Source: Acidobacteriota bacterium | GTDB lineage: Bacteria; Acidobacteriota; Blastocatellia; Pyrinomonadales; Pyrinomonadaceae | Reading direction: 5' to 3' | Assembly: GCA_019239425.1 (NCBI GenBank) | Contig: JAFAZX010000084.1 | Span: 1 to 57,903, forward strand | DNA: 57,903 nucleotides | In this document: in pieces, positions 34,069 through 45,529 of the stretch | Numbering within the stretch: position 1 is the first letter of the stretch | Layout of the letters: each line of letters begins with the position of its first letter | Notes under the pieces: model-generated | What the model was told of the DNA's origin: nothing | Seen by the model: only the letters and a program-made list of their open reading frames with translations | Databases searched by the model: none | Position numbers and translations under genes: made by a program

Positions 34069-36930
34069 ATGAAACATAGAACGAACCTGACGCGCCGCGT
34101 AGCGGTGTGGCTGGCCGTGTCCTGCCTCATCACGCCGACAGCCGCGCCCGCCTTCGCGGCGTCGGCGGTCGTCCGGCGGCAGCAGCAGGCAGGGCAGTCG
34201 CCCAAACGGGGTGTGCAAGAGAACCCTGACGAACTCACACAGTCGCCGCGCGGTCGCGTCGCGTACGCGGCCGACCTCGAAGACAACTTCGAGATTTACG
34301 TCGCCAACCCCGACGGCGGCGCGGTCACCAAAGTCACGGACGACCCGGCCGAGGACACAGACCCTTCGTGGTCTGCGGACGGCAACCGTCTCGCCTTCGT
34401 CTCTGACCGCGACGGCAACCAGGAGATTTACTCCGTCAACTCCGGCGGCGGGCTGGCGACGCGGCTGACCACGAACGCGGCGGCCGACCTCGACCCCGCG
34501 TGGTCGCCCGACGGGTCGAAGATCGCCTTCACCTCTGAGCGCGACGGCAACCAGAACGTCTACGTCATGAACGCCGACGGCTCGAACGTCGTCCGCCTGA
34601 CCGACTCGACGGCCGCCGACTTCCGCCCCGCGTGGTCGCCGGACGGGACGAAGCTCGTCTTCACGTCGAACCGCGACGGCAACGACGAAATCTACTCGAT
34701 GAACGCCGACGGCTCGGCGCAGACGAACCTCTCCAACAACGCGGCGGACGACCTCAACCCCGACTGGTCGACGGGGCGCATCACCTTCCAATCCACGCGC
34801 GACGGCGACGACGAAATCTACTCGATGAGCGAAGCGGGGACGGGGCAGACGCGCCTCACGAATAACCCCGCCTTCGACGGCCGCCCGGCGCGCAGCTCCG
34901 ACGGCAGCCGCGTCTACTTCGTCAGCATGCGCGACGGCAACCTCGAACTCTACGTGATGAACTCCGACGGCAGCGGCGTCACGCGCCTGACCACGACCGA
35001 GGGTAGCGAGCTCGACCCGGACGTACAGCCGCTCACGACCGTCGCGCCCAACACCACCGTGCAGTTCGCGCCCGCGAGCTACGTCGTCAACGAGGGCGCC
35101 GGCCGCGTCACCGTCACCATCACGCGGACGGGCAACACCGGCGTCGCTTCACAGGTGGACTTCGCCACCGTCGGCGGCACGGCCAATGAGCGGATGGACT
35201 TCGCGCCCATCGTCGTTACGGTCGAGTTCGCCGCGGGTGAAACGTCGAAGACCGTTGACATCCCGCTCATCGACGACGCCTTCGTCGAGCCCGACGAGAC
35301 GTTCACCGTCACGCTCGGCAACCCCGCGGGTGCCACGCTCGGCGCGAGCTTCTCGGCCACCGTGACCGTGCTGGATAACGACAGCGGCGCGCCGGCTTCG
35401 GCCGCGACGCTCTACGGCGTGACCGGCGCGAACAACCTCGTCCGCTTCGGCAGCACTTCGCCGGGGACGATTGAACGCACCATCGCCATCAACGGCCTCC
35501 AGGGCGGCGAGACCGTCGTCGGCCTCGACGCGCGGCCCGCCACGCGACAGCTCTACGCTCTGGGGAGCACCGGCCGTCTCTACGTCGTCAACCCGACGAG
35601 CGGGCGCGCGGCGCTCATCTCGACCGTCTCGACCGCTTTGAGCGGCACCTCCTTCGGCGTGGACTTCAACCCGACGGTTGACCGCCTGCGCGTCGTCTCA
35701 GACGCCGACCAGAACCTGCGCATCAACGTGGACACGGGCGCGGCCACGGTGGACACGCCGCTCGCCTACGCCGCGGGCGACCCGAACGCGGGGCAGAACC
35801 CGAACGTCGTGGGCTCGGCCTACACGAACAGCGTCGCGGGCGCGACGACGACCACGCTCTACAACATCGACTCGGCGCGCGACGTGCTGGTCACGCAGAA
35901 CCCGCCGAACAACGGCACGCTCAACACCGTCGGCGCGCTCGGCGTTGACACTTCCGACGCGGTCGGCTTTGACATCGCGCCGAACGGCAACACGGCCTTC
36001 GCCGCGCTGACCGTCGGCGGGGCGTCGCAGCTCTACACGATTAACTTGACTACGGGCGCGGCCACTCTCGTCGGGGGCATCGGCGGCGGCGCGCAGGTGC
36101 GCGGCCTCGCCGTCTTCAACCCGTCGCCGAACCCGATTGACGACGACGAGTTCTTCGTCCGCCAGCAGTACCTCGACTTCCTGAGCCGCGAGCCCGACGC
36201 GCCGGGTTTGCAGTTCTGGACGAACGAGCTGAACCGGCTCATCACGACCTGCCCGACGACGCCGGCCAACAACCGCGCGGCCTGCGTCCTCGGCGCGCGC
36301 GCGCAAATCTCGACCGCCTTCTTCCTCTCCATCGAGTTTCAGGAGACGGGTTACTTTGTCATCCGCGTCTACCTCGAAGCGTTCGGGCGTTTGCCGACCT
36401 TCCGCGAGTTTCTGGCGGACGTGCAGGACGTGCGGCGCGGGGTCGTCGTCGGGCAGGCCGGGGCTTTGGAGAGGCTCGCGGCCAACCGCCGCGACTTCCT
36501 CGACCGCTTCGTGGATCGCGAGGAGTTCCGCGCGGCGCATTCGGGCATGTCGAACGCGGACTACGTGAACGCGCTCTTCACGAACGCGGGCGTCACGCCC
36601 TCTTCGGAGGCGGCGACCCGTGACGCGCTCGTCGCGGGCCTCGGCAACGGGACGGAGACGCGCGCGACGGCGTTGCAGAAGGTGGCCGACACGCGTTCGG
36701 TCTTCAACGCGGCGTACAACCGCGCCTTCGTCCTGATGGAATACTTCGGGTATCTGAGGCGCGACCCGGACACCATCGGCTTCCAGTTCTGGCTGGACAA
36801 GCTGAACTCGGTGAGCGTGGCGGGCGAGGACGTGCGTAACCCCGACGTGGCGCTCGCGCGCATCCGCCGCGCGCAGATGGTCGAAGCGTTCATCGACTCC
36901 GTCGAGTACCGGCGTCGCTTCGGCAACTAG
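34069..36930 (+). CDS. Secreted mosaic protein: PD40 propeller, Calx-beta, DUF4394, DUF4214
   Basis: 953 residues with an N-terminal signal (basic start MKHRTNLTRRVAVWLAVSCL, cut near AAPAFAAS). Residues about 60-320 carry six PD40/TolB-like blades with repeats of RDGNQEIYSVN, DGSKIAFTSERDGNQNVYVM type. Residues about 325-440 are a Calx-beta domain (VNEGAGRVTVTITRTGN, VDIPLIDDAFVEPDETFTV). Residues about 445-690 are DUF4394 (LYGVTGANNLVRFGS, VDFNPTVDRLRVVSDADQNL). The C-terminal 250 residues are two DUF4214 copies (FVRQQYLDFLSREPDAPGLQ; YNRAFVLMEYFGYLRRDPDT). All four parts are extracellular-adhesion or binding modules; the combination suggests a surface scaffold. Substrate or partner is unknown. 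Confidence 0.88.
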   Translation: MKHRTNLTRRVAVWLAVSCLITPTAAPAFAASAVVRRQQQAGQSPKRGVQENPDELTQSPRGRVAYAADLEDNFEIYVANPDGGAVTKVTDDPAEDTDPSWSADGNRLAFVSDRDGNQEIYSVNSGGGLATRLTTNAAADLDPAWSPDGSKIAFTSERDGNQNVYVMNADGSNVVRLTDSTAADFRPAWSPDGTKLVFTSNRDGNDEIYSMNADGSAQTNLSNNAADDLNPDWSTGRITFQSTRDGDDEIYSMSEAGTGQTRLTNNPAFDGRPARSSDGSRVYFVSMRDGNLELYVMNSDGSGVTRLTTTEGSELDPDVQPLTTVAPNTTVQFAPASYVVNEGAGRVTVTITRTGNTGVASQVDFATVGGTANERMDFAPIVVTVEFAAGETSKTVDIPLIDDAFVEPDETFTVTLGNPAGATLGASFSATVTVLDNDSGAPASAATLYGVTGANNLVRFGSTSPGTIERTIAINGLQGGETVVGLDARPATRQLYALGSTGRLYVVNPTSGRAALISTVSTALSGTSFGVDFNPTVDRLRVVSDADQNLRINVDTGAATVDTPLAYAAGDPNAGQNPNVVGSAYTNSVAGATTTTLYNIDSARDVLVTQNPPNNGTLNTVGALGVDTSDAVGFDIAPNGNTAFAALTVGGASQLYTINLTTGAATLVGGIGGGAQVRGLAVFNPSPNPIDDDEFFVRQQYLDFLSREPDAPGLQFWTNELNRLITTCPTTPANNRAACVLGARAQISTAFFLSIEFQETGYFVIRVYLEAFGRLPTFREFLADVQDVRRGVVVGQAGALERLAANRRDFLDRFVDREEFRAAHSGMSNADYVNALFTNAGVTPSSEAATRDALVAGLGNGTETRATALQKVADTRSVFNAAYNRAFVLMEYFGYLRRDPDTIGFQFWLDKLNSVSVAGEDVRNPDVALARIRRAQMVEAFIDSVEYRRRFGN

Positions 36931-36960
36931 ACCGGCGGGGCCGCACGGGGTGCCGAAAAA

Positions 36961-37004
36961 CAGGAGGGCCGGGGAGGGTATATGAATCCTCCCCGGCCCT
37001 CCTG
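36961..37004. terminator. Bidirectional terminator hairpin between convergent genes
   Basis: A perfect 17-bp stem (36961-36977 with 36988-37004) and a 10-nt loop ending ATGAAT. It lies between the convergent mosaic-protein and alpha/beta hydrolase genes, with AAAAA just before it. Confidence 0.8.
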
Positions 37005-37028
37005 TTGCTGGCGGCGTCTATGTCCTCT

Positions 37029-37874
37029 TCAGCCTTTGAGGAAGTCGAGCAGCGCGCGGTTGAACTCTTCGGCGTGCGTGGCGTTGAGCCCGTGCGGGCC
37101 GCCCTTGATGAGTGCGAGGCGGCTGCCCGCAATCAACTCGTGCGAGCGCTTGCCGCTGACCTCGAAGGGCACTGTCGCGTCGGAGTCGCCGTGGATGATG
37201 AGCGTCGGGACGGTGACCTTCGCCACGTCGCCGCGGAAGTCAGTGCGCGCGAACGCGCCGATGCAGTCGAGCGTCCCTTTGGGCGAGGCGAAGGCGGCGA
37301 TGTCGCGGTTGTAGATACGGAACGGCTCGCTGACCAGATCGGTCACGAGACCCTTGAGTCCGGACGGCGAGAAAAACTGCTTGGTGAAGTCTTCGAGGAA
37401 GGCGAGACGGTCGCCCTTCACCCCGTCCTCGAACTGCTTGATCGTCGTGTCGTCGAGCCCGCCCTCAGGGTTGTCCTCAGACTTGTAGAGGTAGGGCGGG
37501 ACGGCCGCCGCCAGCACTGCGCGGCTCACGCGCTCCGTCCCGTAGGTGCTGAGGTAGCGGACGACCTCGCCGCCGCCCATCGAGAAGCCGACCAGCGCGG
37601 CGTCGCGCAGGTCTAAATGTTCGATGAGCGCGCGCAGGTCTGCGGCGAAGGTGTCGTAGTCGTAGCCGCCCCAGGGCTGCGAAGACCGTCCGAACCCGCG
37701 CCGGTCATACGTGATGACCCTAAAGCCCCCGTCAACCAACGCGGGCACCTGCTTCTCCCACGAGCGCCCGCTCAAAGGCCAGCCGTGGATGAGCACGACC
37801 GGCCGCCCCGTCCCCTGGTCTTCGTAGTAAAGCTTGACCGGCTCATCCCCCGTCCCGACTTTCAACTTCGGCAT
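37029..37874 (-). CDS. Alpha/beta hydrolase, non-heme chloroperoxidase/esterase type
   Basis: 281 residues without signal peptide. The classic fold markers are IHGWPLSGRSWE (oxyanion region), TYDRRGFGRSS, nucleophile Ser98 in GFSMGGGEVVRY, acid Asp in LIIHGDSDATVP and His in KGGPHGLNATH. Length and motif spelling match cofactor-free haloperoxidase-like esterases, which hydrolyse esters and can make peracids. It stands alone, convergent with the mosaic-protein gene and separated from it by a strong terminator. Confidence 0.9.
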   Translation of the reverse strand: MPKLKVGTGDEPVKLYYEDQGTGRPVVLIHGWPLSGRSWEKQVPALVDGGFRVITYDRRGFGRSSQPWGGYDYDTFAADLRALIEHLDLRDAALVGFSMGGGEVVRYLSTYGTERVSRAVLAAAVPPYLYKSEDNPEGGLDDTTIKQFEDGVKGDRLAFLEDFTKQFFSPSGLKGLVTDLVSEPFRIYNRDIAAFASPKGTLDCIGAFARTDFRGDVAKVTVPTLIIHGDSDATVPFEVSGKRSHELIAGSRLALIKGGPHGLNATHAEEFNRALLDFLKG

Positions 37875-38172
37875 GATGTTTCCCCCCTGTATGAATCTTC
37901 AGCGTTAAAAGGTTGGCGCGGTTCGTTCGCCCGTCGCGCAGGCAGACAGATGCGTGCCCCCTTCAAGAGACGGTACGGGCACGCGCTACGCCTGGATTCT
38001 CAATCATGTGGTTTTTCTGTTACGCGTTCGGTAGACAGATTCACTTCGGGTCAATCCGAAGCGGTGCGGTGTCCGTATAGTGTGCGAACTATCCCCCATC
38101 CAACGCCGACGCTGATAAAAGTCCGAGGCCGGGTCACCGGTGTCGGGAATTTTTACTGCTCAAGGGGGGGAC
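37875..38172. other. Divergent intergenic region, small palindromes only
   Basis: About 300 nt. CTTCGG and CCGAAG flank a 6-nt loop at about 38044-38061, and further short inverted repeats occur near 38132-38150. A Shine-Dalgarno (AGGGGGGG) precedes the methyltransferase start. No promoter could be assigned with confidence. Confidence 0.35.
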
Positions 38173-39072
38173 ATGGAACTCGGTCAAAGGAGACTCTGGT
38201 CACGGCGCTCGCACGAACAGAGGGTCGAAAAGTTCTACGGCTGGGGCGTGGAGGGTTACGGCGACTTCCACGGCGGCTACCTGAACTTCGGGCTGTGGGA
38301 GGAAGGGATTAACGACTACCTCGCAGCCGCCGAGAACATGGTCAGGCGCATGGGAACGCTCCTCGGGCTCGGGGGCGAGAGTCGGCTTCTCGACGTGGGC
38401 TGCGGCATGGGGGCGCAGGACATTTACCTGCTCAGAGCGTTCGAGCCGCAGAGCATCGATGCGCTGGACGTGACCTGGCCGCACGTCGAGCACGCGCGGC
38501 GACGTGCGCGGGAGGCGGGCTGCGAAGACCGCGTCCACTTCCGCCACGGGACGGCCACCAGCCTCCCGTTCCCCGGCGAGAGCTTCACGCACGTCCTGAG
38601 CATCGAGGCCCCCGAGCACTTCGACACGCGCGAGGATTTTCTGCGCGAGGCTTACCGCGTGCTCGCGCCCGGCGGCGTGACGGCCTTCGCCGACTACACG
38701 CTGAAGCGTCCGCCCCGGAACGCCCTTGAGAGATTCATCGTCGAGGCGGCCCGGAGTCTATGGAAAGTGCCGCGCGTGAACGTCGTCACGTCCGACTCTT
38801 ACCGCGAGAAGATGCAACGGGCGGGCTTCGTAAACGTCGAGGTCGAAGAGGTGGGCAGGCTCACCATCCCCGGCTACTACCGCGAGCAGCGGCGGCCGGA
38901 GACGGTGCGCGAGTTGACGAAGATCAGGGGCCGGGTGGCAGGCAGACTCGGCTGGGTCATCGACTTCGCCGTCTTGAAGGCTTACGAGGCGGGGCTGATG
39001 GAGTACGTCTTCGTCCGCGCGGAGAAGCCTTCGGCGAGGCCATCAGTCGGGGCGACCGCACGGGACTGTTAA
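38173..39072 (+). CDS. Class I SAM-dependent methyltransferase (sterol/phosphoethanolamine/UbiE-like)
   Basis: 299 residues from ATG 38173 with AGGGGGGG upstream. The SAM-binding motif is LLDVGCGMGAQDIYLLRAF, strand 2 acidic DALDVTWPHVEHARRRA, motif II FTHVLSIEAPEHFDTREDFL (post-I DxxD style) and motif III VLAPGGVTAFADYTLKRP. The N-terminal WGVEGYGDFHGGYLNFGLWE is typical of small-molecule or lipid methyltransferases. The next gene, 18 nt downstream, encodes a plasmanylethanolamine-desaturase-like protein, so action on an ether lipid or its head group is plausible. The natural substrate is not visible. Confidence 0.8.
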   Translation: MELGQRRLWSRRSHEQRVEKFYGWGVEGYGDFHGGYLNFGLWEEGINDYLAAAENMVRRMGTLLGLGGESRLLDVGCGMGAQDIYLLRAFEPQSIDALDVTWPHVEHARRRAREAGCEDRVHFRHGTATSLPFPGESFTHVLSIEAPEHFDTREDFLREAYRVLAPGGVTAFADYTLKRPPRNALERFIVEAARSLWKVPRVNVVTSDSYREKMQRAGFVNVEVEEVGRLTIPGYYREQRRPETVRELTKIRGRVAGRLGWVIDFAVLKAYEAGLMEYVFVRAEKPSARPSVGATARDC

Positions 39073-39090
39073 CAAGCGAACGAACTAAGG

Positions 39091-39894
39091 GTGAGACCGG
39101 GCATGCTTCCTCGTTTACGCAGGCCACATTCAAGCTATCCTTCTGCCGGCTCTTTCAGTCGCCCGGATGATCTCGTCAACGAATCGGGCGTGCGGACTTT
39201 GACACGGGACGAGCCCGGAACTTCTTCGGGGCCGCTCCACCGCTTTCTGGAACGCTCCGCCACGATACTGTTTCCGTTTCTCTTCGTCTCCGCCCTGTTA
39301 CTCTCCTGCCGGGGGCTCTTGGACAACGGGGCCGTGTGGCTGGTGGTGCCGGGCGCAGTTCTCGGGCTGCTCTTCGGCGACTTCATCACAGGCTTGGTGC
39401 ACTGGGCGGCCGACACTTACGGCGAGGAGAGCACGCCCGTCATCGGGCGCAGCCTCGTCAGGCCGTTCCGCGTCCACCACGTCCGCCCGCTGGAGATCTG
39501 CGAGCACGGCGTCGTCGAGACCATCGGCAACACATGCATCCTGGCGACACCGCTGTTCGCACTATTCGTCGCCGTCATGGCGTACGGCGAGACTTCAGCG
39601 GCGGCCGCCTTCGCGGTCTTCACGGCGGCCGTGACCGTGGGCGTGACCGTTGCCACGAACCAGTTCCACAAGTGGGCGCATCAGGAGTCGCCGCCGCGTC
39701 TCGCCCGCGCCCTGCAACGCGCGAGAATCATCCTGAGCCCCGAGCATCACCGCGCGCATCACACCGCGCCCTTCGAGTCGAGCTACGCCATCACGAACGG
39801 CTGGCTCAACCCGCTGCTGAACCGGACACGCTTTTTCCGACAGCTCGAAGGCGCCCTCCGCATGCTGGGCATCAAGCCTTCGAAAGGGGCGTAG
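39091..39894 (+). CDS. CarF/TMEM189-type plasmanylethanolamine desaturase-like membrane protein
   Basis: 267 residues from GTG 39091 (ATG 39103 possible; the N-terminal 40 residues are not conserved-looking). Three to four membrane helices hold histidine clusters in the TMEM189/Kua/CarF order: GDFITGLVHWAADTYGEE (His104, Asp108), RPFRVHHVRPLEICEHGVVE, NQFHKWAHQ (His193, His197) and SPEHHRAHH (His219, 220, 223, 224). This is the non-heme diiron desaturase that introduces the vinyl-ether bond of plasmalogens in myxobacteria and animals. The gene follows a methyltransferase by 18 nt and is closed by a hairpin at 39951. Assignment to the family is strong from motif spacing; activity is inferred. 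Confidence 0.85.
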   Translation: MRPGMLPRLRRPHSSYPSAGSFSRPDDLVNESGVRTLTRDEPGTSSGPLHRFLERSATILFPFLFVSALLLSCRGLLDNGAVWLVVPGAVLGLLFGDFITGLVHWAADTYGEESTPVIGRSLVRPFRVHHVRPLEICEHGVVETIGNTCILATPLFALFVAVMAYGETSAAAAFAVFTAAVTVGVTVATNQFHKWAHQESPPRLARALQRARIILSPEHHRAHHTAPFESSYAITNGWLNPLLNRTRFFRQLEGALRMLGIKPSKGA

Positions 39895-39950
39895 GCGAAA
39901 GGCTTGAATAACGGAGGACTGAACTACCCGCGGAATGTGTTCGCGGATAC

Positions 39951-39990
39951 ACTTACGGGCGGCCAGCTAAACAGCTAACCGCCCGTAAGT
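39951..39990. terminator. Hairpin after the desaturase and tRNA-Asn genes
   Basis: A 12-bp stem (ACTTACGGGCGG with 39979-39990) and a 16-nt loop. It lies between convergent genes and can end transcripts from both sides; no long T run. Confidence 0.6.
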
Positions 39991-40005
39991 TCTTGAGGTT
40001 GTTAA

Positions 40006-40339
<334 letters not shown>

Positions 40340-40346
40340 TTGTAAC

Positions 40347-40377
40347 GCCCGCGCGGATTAAAGTATCCCGCGCGGGC
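40347..40377 (-). other. GC-rich hairpin in the tRNA-Asn 5' leader
   Basis: The 10-bp stem GCCCGCGCGG/CCGCGCGGGC has an 11-nt loop and lies between the predicted transcription start and the tRNA 5' end, 7 nt before it. It may guide RNase P or separate leader from tRNA folding. Confidence 0.55.
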
Positions 40378-40384
40378 GTGAAAT

Positions 40385-40414
40385 TTTATAGCAGAGGGTT
40401 CGCGGGGGTGTCAA
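40385..40414 (-). promoter_or_regulatory. Sigma-70 promoter of the tRNA-Asn gene
   Basis: On the minus strand: -35 TTGACA (40409-40414), 18-nt spacer, -10 TATAAA (40385-40390). The start would be close to 40378, just before the leader hairpin. It is the strongest promoter match seen in the window. Confidence 0.75.
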
Positions 40415-40538
40415 ACGGGCGCGGCCGGTTGCAAAGGGGGCGGGGTTTGGGGGATTATCTGGGTTCGCAAAAACGTTAGTACCAACCTGCGCCTGCCTTA
40501 ACGTCGCGCAAGACTTTGCCGAGGAGGAGATAAACCGC

Positions 40539-41267
40539 ATGGAGCGCCGCACCACTTCGTGGCACAGCCCTGCGCTGGGGATGGAGATGCCGCTCGTGGC
40601 CTACGGGCACTCGGGCTACCCGCTCCTGATGTTCCCGACCGCCGCCGCCGACTTCCTGGAGTACGAGCGCTTCCACCTCATCGACTCCATCCGGCATCAC
40701 ATCGACGCGGGGCGCCTGCGCGCCTACTCCATCAACAGCGTCAACCGCTACAGCCTGATGAACGACCAGGCGCCGCCGCCCTGGAAGGGCGAGCTGCTCC
40801 GGCGCTACGACCGCTACATCACCGACGAGGTGCTGCCGCTCATCCGAAACGAGTCGGGCGGGCAGTCGCCGCTCACGACGGGCGCCTCCTTAGGCGCCTA
40901 CCTCGCCGCCAACGCCTACTTCAAGCACCCGGACGTTCTGCGCGGCACGGTCGCGATGAGCGGCAGCTACGACGTGCGCTCCTGGTTCGACGGCTACCAC
41001 GACGACAACGTCTACTTCAACAACCCCGTCGAGTACCTTTCGAACCTCAACGACGAATACCACCTCCCGCGCCTGCGCGCGGCCGACGCCATCGTCATCC
41101 TGTCGGGGCAGGGGGCCTACGAGGCGCCCGAGCGCAGCCGACAGCTCTCCGGCATCCTCCACGCCAAAGGCATTCCGCACACGCTCGACATCTGGGGCCA
41201 CGACGTCGATCACGACTGGCCCTGGTGGCGGAAGATGCTGCCGCACTGGCTGGGCAGACTGCTGTGA
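40539..41267 (+). CDS. Esterase family alpha/beta hydrolase
   Basis: 242 residues, no signal peptide; GAGGAGGAG precedes the ATG. The nucleophile motif is GASLGAYLA, the acid lies near the VILSGQGAYEAPE strand end, and the His is in WGHDVDHDWPWW. The opening THE-like beta strands (MPLVAYGHSGYPLLMFPT, then AAADFLEYERF) match the putative-esterase/D group (PF00756) rather than lipases. Its substrate is unknown. The stop TGA (41265-41267) is 3 nt before the left arm of a family B inverted repeat that contains the shared terminator with PBP1A. Confidence 0.85.
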   Translation: MERRTTSWHSPALGMEMPLVAYGHSGYPLLMFPTAAADFLEYERFHLIDSIRHHIDAGRLRAYSINSVNRYSLMNDQAPPPWKGELLRRYDRYITDEVLPLIRNESGGQSPLTTGASLGAYLAANAYFKHPDVLRGTVAMSGSYDVRSWFDGYHDDNVYFNNPVEYLSNLNDEYHLPRLRAADAIVILSGQGAYEAPERSRQLSGILHAKGIPHTLDIWGHDVDHDWPWWRKMLPHWLGRLL

Positions 41268-41270
41268 GTT

Positions 41271-44016
<2,746 letters not shown>

Positions 44017-44221
44017 GGGAATCCTCGGAAACTGCTTACGCGGAAGCTCGGGAGCTGAACGTCACGCGCAAGGATTATAACTTAACCCGCTTCGGCCGCG
44101 CGAGGAGGTCGCCAGCGAGTTTTGTAACCGAACTTGGATGCGCGGGGAACGTGGTTACCCACACTTTGAGGATTTGAAATTCTCTTGGCTTTCACCCTCA
44201 ACAATCCGCACTCGGCTATCG

Positions 44222-44250
44222 TTGCGCGCCCGGCGGGTGGCATCTATAAT
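44222..44250 (+). promoter_or_regulatory. Sigma-70 promoter of tmRNA
   Basis: -35 TTGCGC (44222-44227), a 17-nt spacer and a perfect -10 TATAAT (44245-44250). The start near 44257 leaves a 27-nt leader before the tmRNA 5' end; the leader holds the hairpin CTCGCGCA/TGCGCGAG. Confidence 0.75.
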
Positions 44251-44283
44251 CGCGCTCGCGCATCAAAGTTGGTGCGCGAGTGA

Positions 44284-44676
44284 GGGGGCGACAGGTCTCG
44301 ACAGGGGCTTGGATCGTCGGACGGATGCATGCCGGGCGTTCTATGCGGCCCGTTAATAAGCGTAGAAAAAAACAAATGCGAACTCTAACGAGTTAGCTCT
44401 CGCGGCCTAGGTTATCCTAGGAAGATAGCGAGCGTCCCGCCGCCAGTTGCTCAAGCGAAGCGGGCCGGGGCGTAACACAGTTGAGCTGGTCAGGCGCGTG
44501 TGCTCAGGCGCGCCGGGCGAGAAAAAACTGGGCTAGCCGGACGCGGGGTCTTCGACGCTTCACTTACCCGCGGGCGGCGAACGCGCCGGAGCAAGACCGG
44601 CAAAGGAGAAGCGGCTAAGCATGTAGATTCCACCGGCGTCGGCCTTTGGACCCGAGTTCGATTCTCGGCGCCTCCA
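44284..44676 (+). ncRNA. ssrA: tmRNA (transfer-messenger RNA)
   Basis: The tRNA-like ends are GGGGGCGAC (5') and the T arm CCGAGTTCGATTCTCGG with 3' acceptor CGCCTCC plus discriminator A; the 7-bp acceptor stem contains one G-U. The tag frame runs from resume codon GCG (44378) to TAG (44408-44410) and encodes ANSNELALAA, so stalled proteins would end AANSNELALAA after the charged Ala. G+C-rich pseudoknot regions follow the tag. CCA is not encoded. tmRNA and SmpB rescue stalled ribosomes. Confidence 0.95.
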
Positions 44677-44683
44677 TTCGAAA

Positions 44684-44724
44684 AAAGCGGCGGGGCTTCT
44701 CTTGAAGGGAAGCCCCGCCGCTTT
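44684..44724 (+). terminator. Rho-independent terminator of tmRNA
   Basis: A 16-bp stem AAAGCGGCGGGGCTTC/GAAGCCCCGCCGCTTT with a 9-nt loop, immediately 3' of ssrA, followed by TCGTCTT. Confidence 0.85.
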
Positions 44725-44866
44725 CGTCTTCCGGCCTCCCGCAAAAACCAAAGCCTGTGTAATCTCAGAGGACTCCTGTGTCCGGCAAACGTTCGCCGCC
44801 GGACGCGCGCGGGCGGGTTTCAGACGGCCCGCGCGCTGGCACCGCGTTTGCAATTTCGCCCGGGCG

Positions 44867-45487
44867 ATGAGAACGAAAAGAAGCTTAGTCGCAAGCGTCG
44901 CGGCGGGGTGTGCCTTCGCGCTCGCGGCGCCCGCGCCGCAGTCCGCGTCGGCACAGCAGACGCCCGCGGGGTCGCCGGTCGCGGCGGCCCAGCCGGCCGT
45001 CTCGCCGAAGCACAAGGCGGCGTTCGACGCCTTCGAGGCGCGCGTCAAAGATTACGTCTCCCTGCGCGAGGGCATCGAGGACAAGATGCCGAAGCTCTCG
45101 AAGGAGGCGAAGCCGGAGGAGATCGAGGCGCACAAGACCGCCTTCCAGGAGGCCGTGCGCAGCGCGCGCGCCTCGGCCAAACAGGGCGACCTCTTCGTGC
45201 CCGAACTCGCCGCGCACATCCGCGAGGTCATCAAGTCCGAGACGCCGCCGCGCGTCAAGCAGGAGGTGCGCGAGACGGTGAAGGAGTCGGAGGTCAAGGC
45301 CGTGCCTGTGCGCGTCAACTATCCGTACCCGGACACGCAAGAGTTACTGGACATGCCGCCCACCCTGCTGCTGCGACTGCCGCAGTTGCCGAAGCAGGTC
45401 AGGTACCGGTACGTCGGGCGCAACCTGCTCCTGGTGGACAGGGAGAACGGGCTCATCCTGGATTTCATGACCGACGCCCTCCCTTAA
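44867..45487 (+). CDS. Secreted helical protein of unknown function
   Basis: 206 residues. ATG 44867 starts a signal peptide (MRTKRSLVASVAAGCAFALA, then AAPAPQSASAQ). An earlier in-frame ATG is inside the tmRNA terminator and is not credible. The mature chain has a helical, charged region (AFDAFEARVKDYVSLREGIE; PELAAHIREVIKSETPPRVK), then a Pro/Leu-rich tail (PTLLLRLPQLPKQVRYRYV) with VDRENGLILDF at the end, a pattern seen in many acidobacterial secreted proteins. It is 42 nt from a metallophosphoesterase gene and probably shares its transcript. No function can be assigned. Confidence 0.75.
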   Translation: MRTKRSLVASVAAGCAFALAAPAPQSASAQQTPAGSPVAAAQPAVSPKHKAAFDAFEARVKDYVSLREGIEDKMPKLSKEAKPEEIEAHKTAFQEAVRSARASAKQGDLFVPELAAHIREVIKSETPPRVKQEVRETVKESEVKAVPVRVNYPYPDTQELLDMPPTLLLRLPQLPKQVRYRYVGRNLLLVDRENGLILDFMTDALP

Positions 45488-45529
45488 AGTCTTAAAGTCA
45501 TGTCCGAATTCAACAGAGTGGAGAAAGCC

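Noticed and set aside
37029..37874. Naming the alpha/beta hydrolase as a chloroperoxidase
   Set aside because: The triad fits, but perhydrolase activity in this family is often a side reaction of esterases, so a broader name is used.
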